From positions 1 to 6,928 of the forward strand of contig UQUG01000080.1 of the NCBI GenBank assembly GCA_900544205.1: a stretch of DNA of 6,928 bases. The letters are read 5' to 3'. Below the pieces are notes generated by a model that saw only the letters and a program-made list of their open reading frames with translations, had not been told where the DNA came from and ran no database searches. The position numbers and the translations under genes are program-made. The first letter of the stretch is position 1. Each line of letters begins with the position of its first letter. This DNA comes from an uncultured Collinsella sp. (lineage in GTDB: Bacteria > Actinomycetota > Coriobacteriia > Coriobacteriales > Coriobacteriaceae). Shown here in pieces: positions 6,740-6,928 of this stretch.

Positions 6740-6775
6740 CTGGACAGTTAGTTCAGATTTGTATAAAAAGACGGC
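6740..6775 (+). repeat. Repeat copy C with extended tail
   Basis: Same orientation as copy A: CTGGACA, G, TTAGTTCAGAT, TT, GTAT, then AAAAAGACGGC. Over the 25-bp core it differs from B at two positions and from A at three. It lies 31 bp past the stop of the 375-aa gene. Direct copies A and C therefore enclose about 1.5 kb, and inverted copies B and C enclose the gene. Confidence 0.85.
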
Positions 6776-6914
6776 TAATATCGAGGTAGTTTGCCGCCAT
6801 CCCGGCGCCAGTCACCTCATTTGAAGACTCGAAAGATCTGAAATAGCGCAAAATGTGCTCCCCAAAGCGCCGTGGCAGGTAGCGCGCAGAGATGTGGTGT
6901 AAGAGGCGGGGCAT
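6753..6914 (-). CDS. Very small doubtful reading frame (53 codons) ending in repeat copy C
   Basis: On the minus strand an ATG at 6914, inside the terminal palindrome, opens a frame reading MPRLLHHISARYLPRRF and ending SRLFIQI, with its TGA inside copy C. GAGG lies about 6 nt before the ATG but belongs to the palindrome. The sequence resembles no family I know. It could be the tail of a repeat-truncated gene or chance. Confidence 0.15.
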   Translation of the reverse strand: MPRLLHHISARYLPRRFGEHILRYFRSFESSNEVTGAGMAANYLDISRLFIQI

Positions 6915-6926
6915 GCCCCGCCTCTT
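6901..6926. terminator. Perfect 26-bp GC-rich palindrome, probable terminator
   Basis: The half-arm AAGAGGCGGGGCA is mirrored exactly, folding into an 11-bp stem with a CATG loop. The plus-strand side ends CTCTTCT at the window edge, so any T-run beyond cannot be seen. The nearest plus-strand gene ends about 190 bp upstream. It may end that transcript or a converging gene to the right. Confidence 0.6.
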
Positions 6927-6928
6927 CT

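Noticed and set aside
5225..6764. CRISPR array
   Set aside because: Only three copies, in mixed orientation and with very unequal spacing; no regular spacers and no cas genes.

Overview
The window is GC-rich bacterial DNA and most resembles a Coriobacteriia genome, probably Collinsella or a close relative. This rests on the GC-biased codons, the glmU-prs pair beside an ECF transporter module, and a 375-residue protein whose layout I associate with gut Coriobacteriia. The genus is inferred; no 16S or other phylogenetic marker is present.

Layout. Positions 1-2355 (minus strand) hold two translationally coupled genes of an energy-coupling-factor (ECF) vitamin or metal uptake system. The membrane component EcfT comes first, followed by a fused double-ATPase that runs off the left edge. 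No substrate-binding S component is visible. Positions 2356-2548 form a divergent promoter region. Positions 2549-3961 (plus) encode GlmU, which makes UDP-GlcNAc for peptidoglycan, followed by an intrinsic terminator. Positions 4153-5139 (plus) encode ribose-phosphate pyrophosphokinase (Prs), which makes PRPP, followed by a very strong terminator. These parts are conserved housekeeping DNA.

From about 5206 to the right end the character changes: composition is visibly less GC-rich, genes are sparse and repeats appear. A 25-bp repeat occurs three times. Copies A (5225-5249) and B (5395-5419) face each other and bound a 195-bp element that carries a small antisense reading frame. Copy C (6740-6764) lies past the end of a 375-aa gene (5582-6709). 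That gene looks like a divergent member of the AbiEi-like/DUF559-type (PD-(D/E)XK-fold) proteins. The window ends in a perfect 26-bp GC-rich palindrome, probably a terminator. The repeat-bounded stretch is the best candidate for something undescribed: a small mobile or invertible element family next to a putative nuclease-like or defence-related gene.

GlmU and Prs feed cell-wall and nucleotide precursor synthesis and share a strand, but a terminator separates them and each has its own ribosome-binding site. The ECF module is divergent from glmU. The accessory region has no evident functional link to either.
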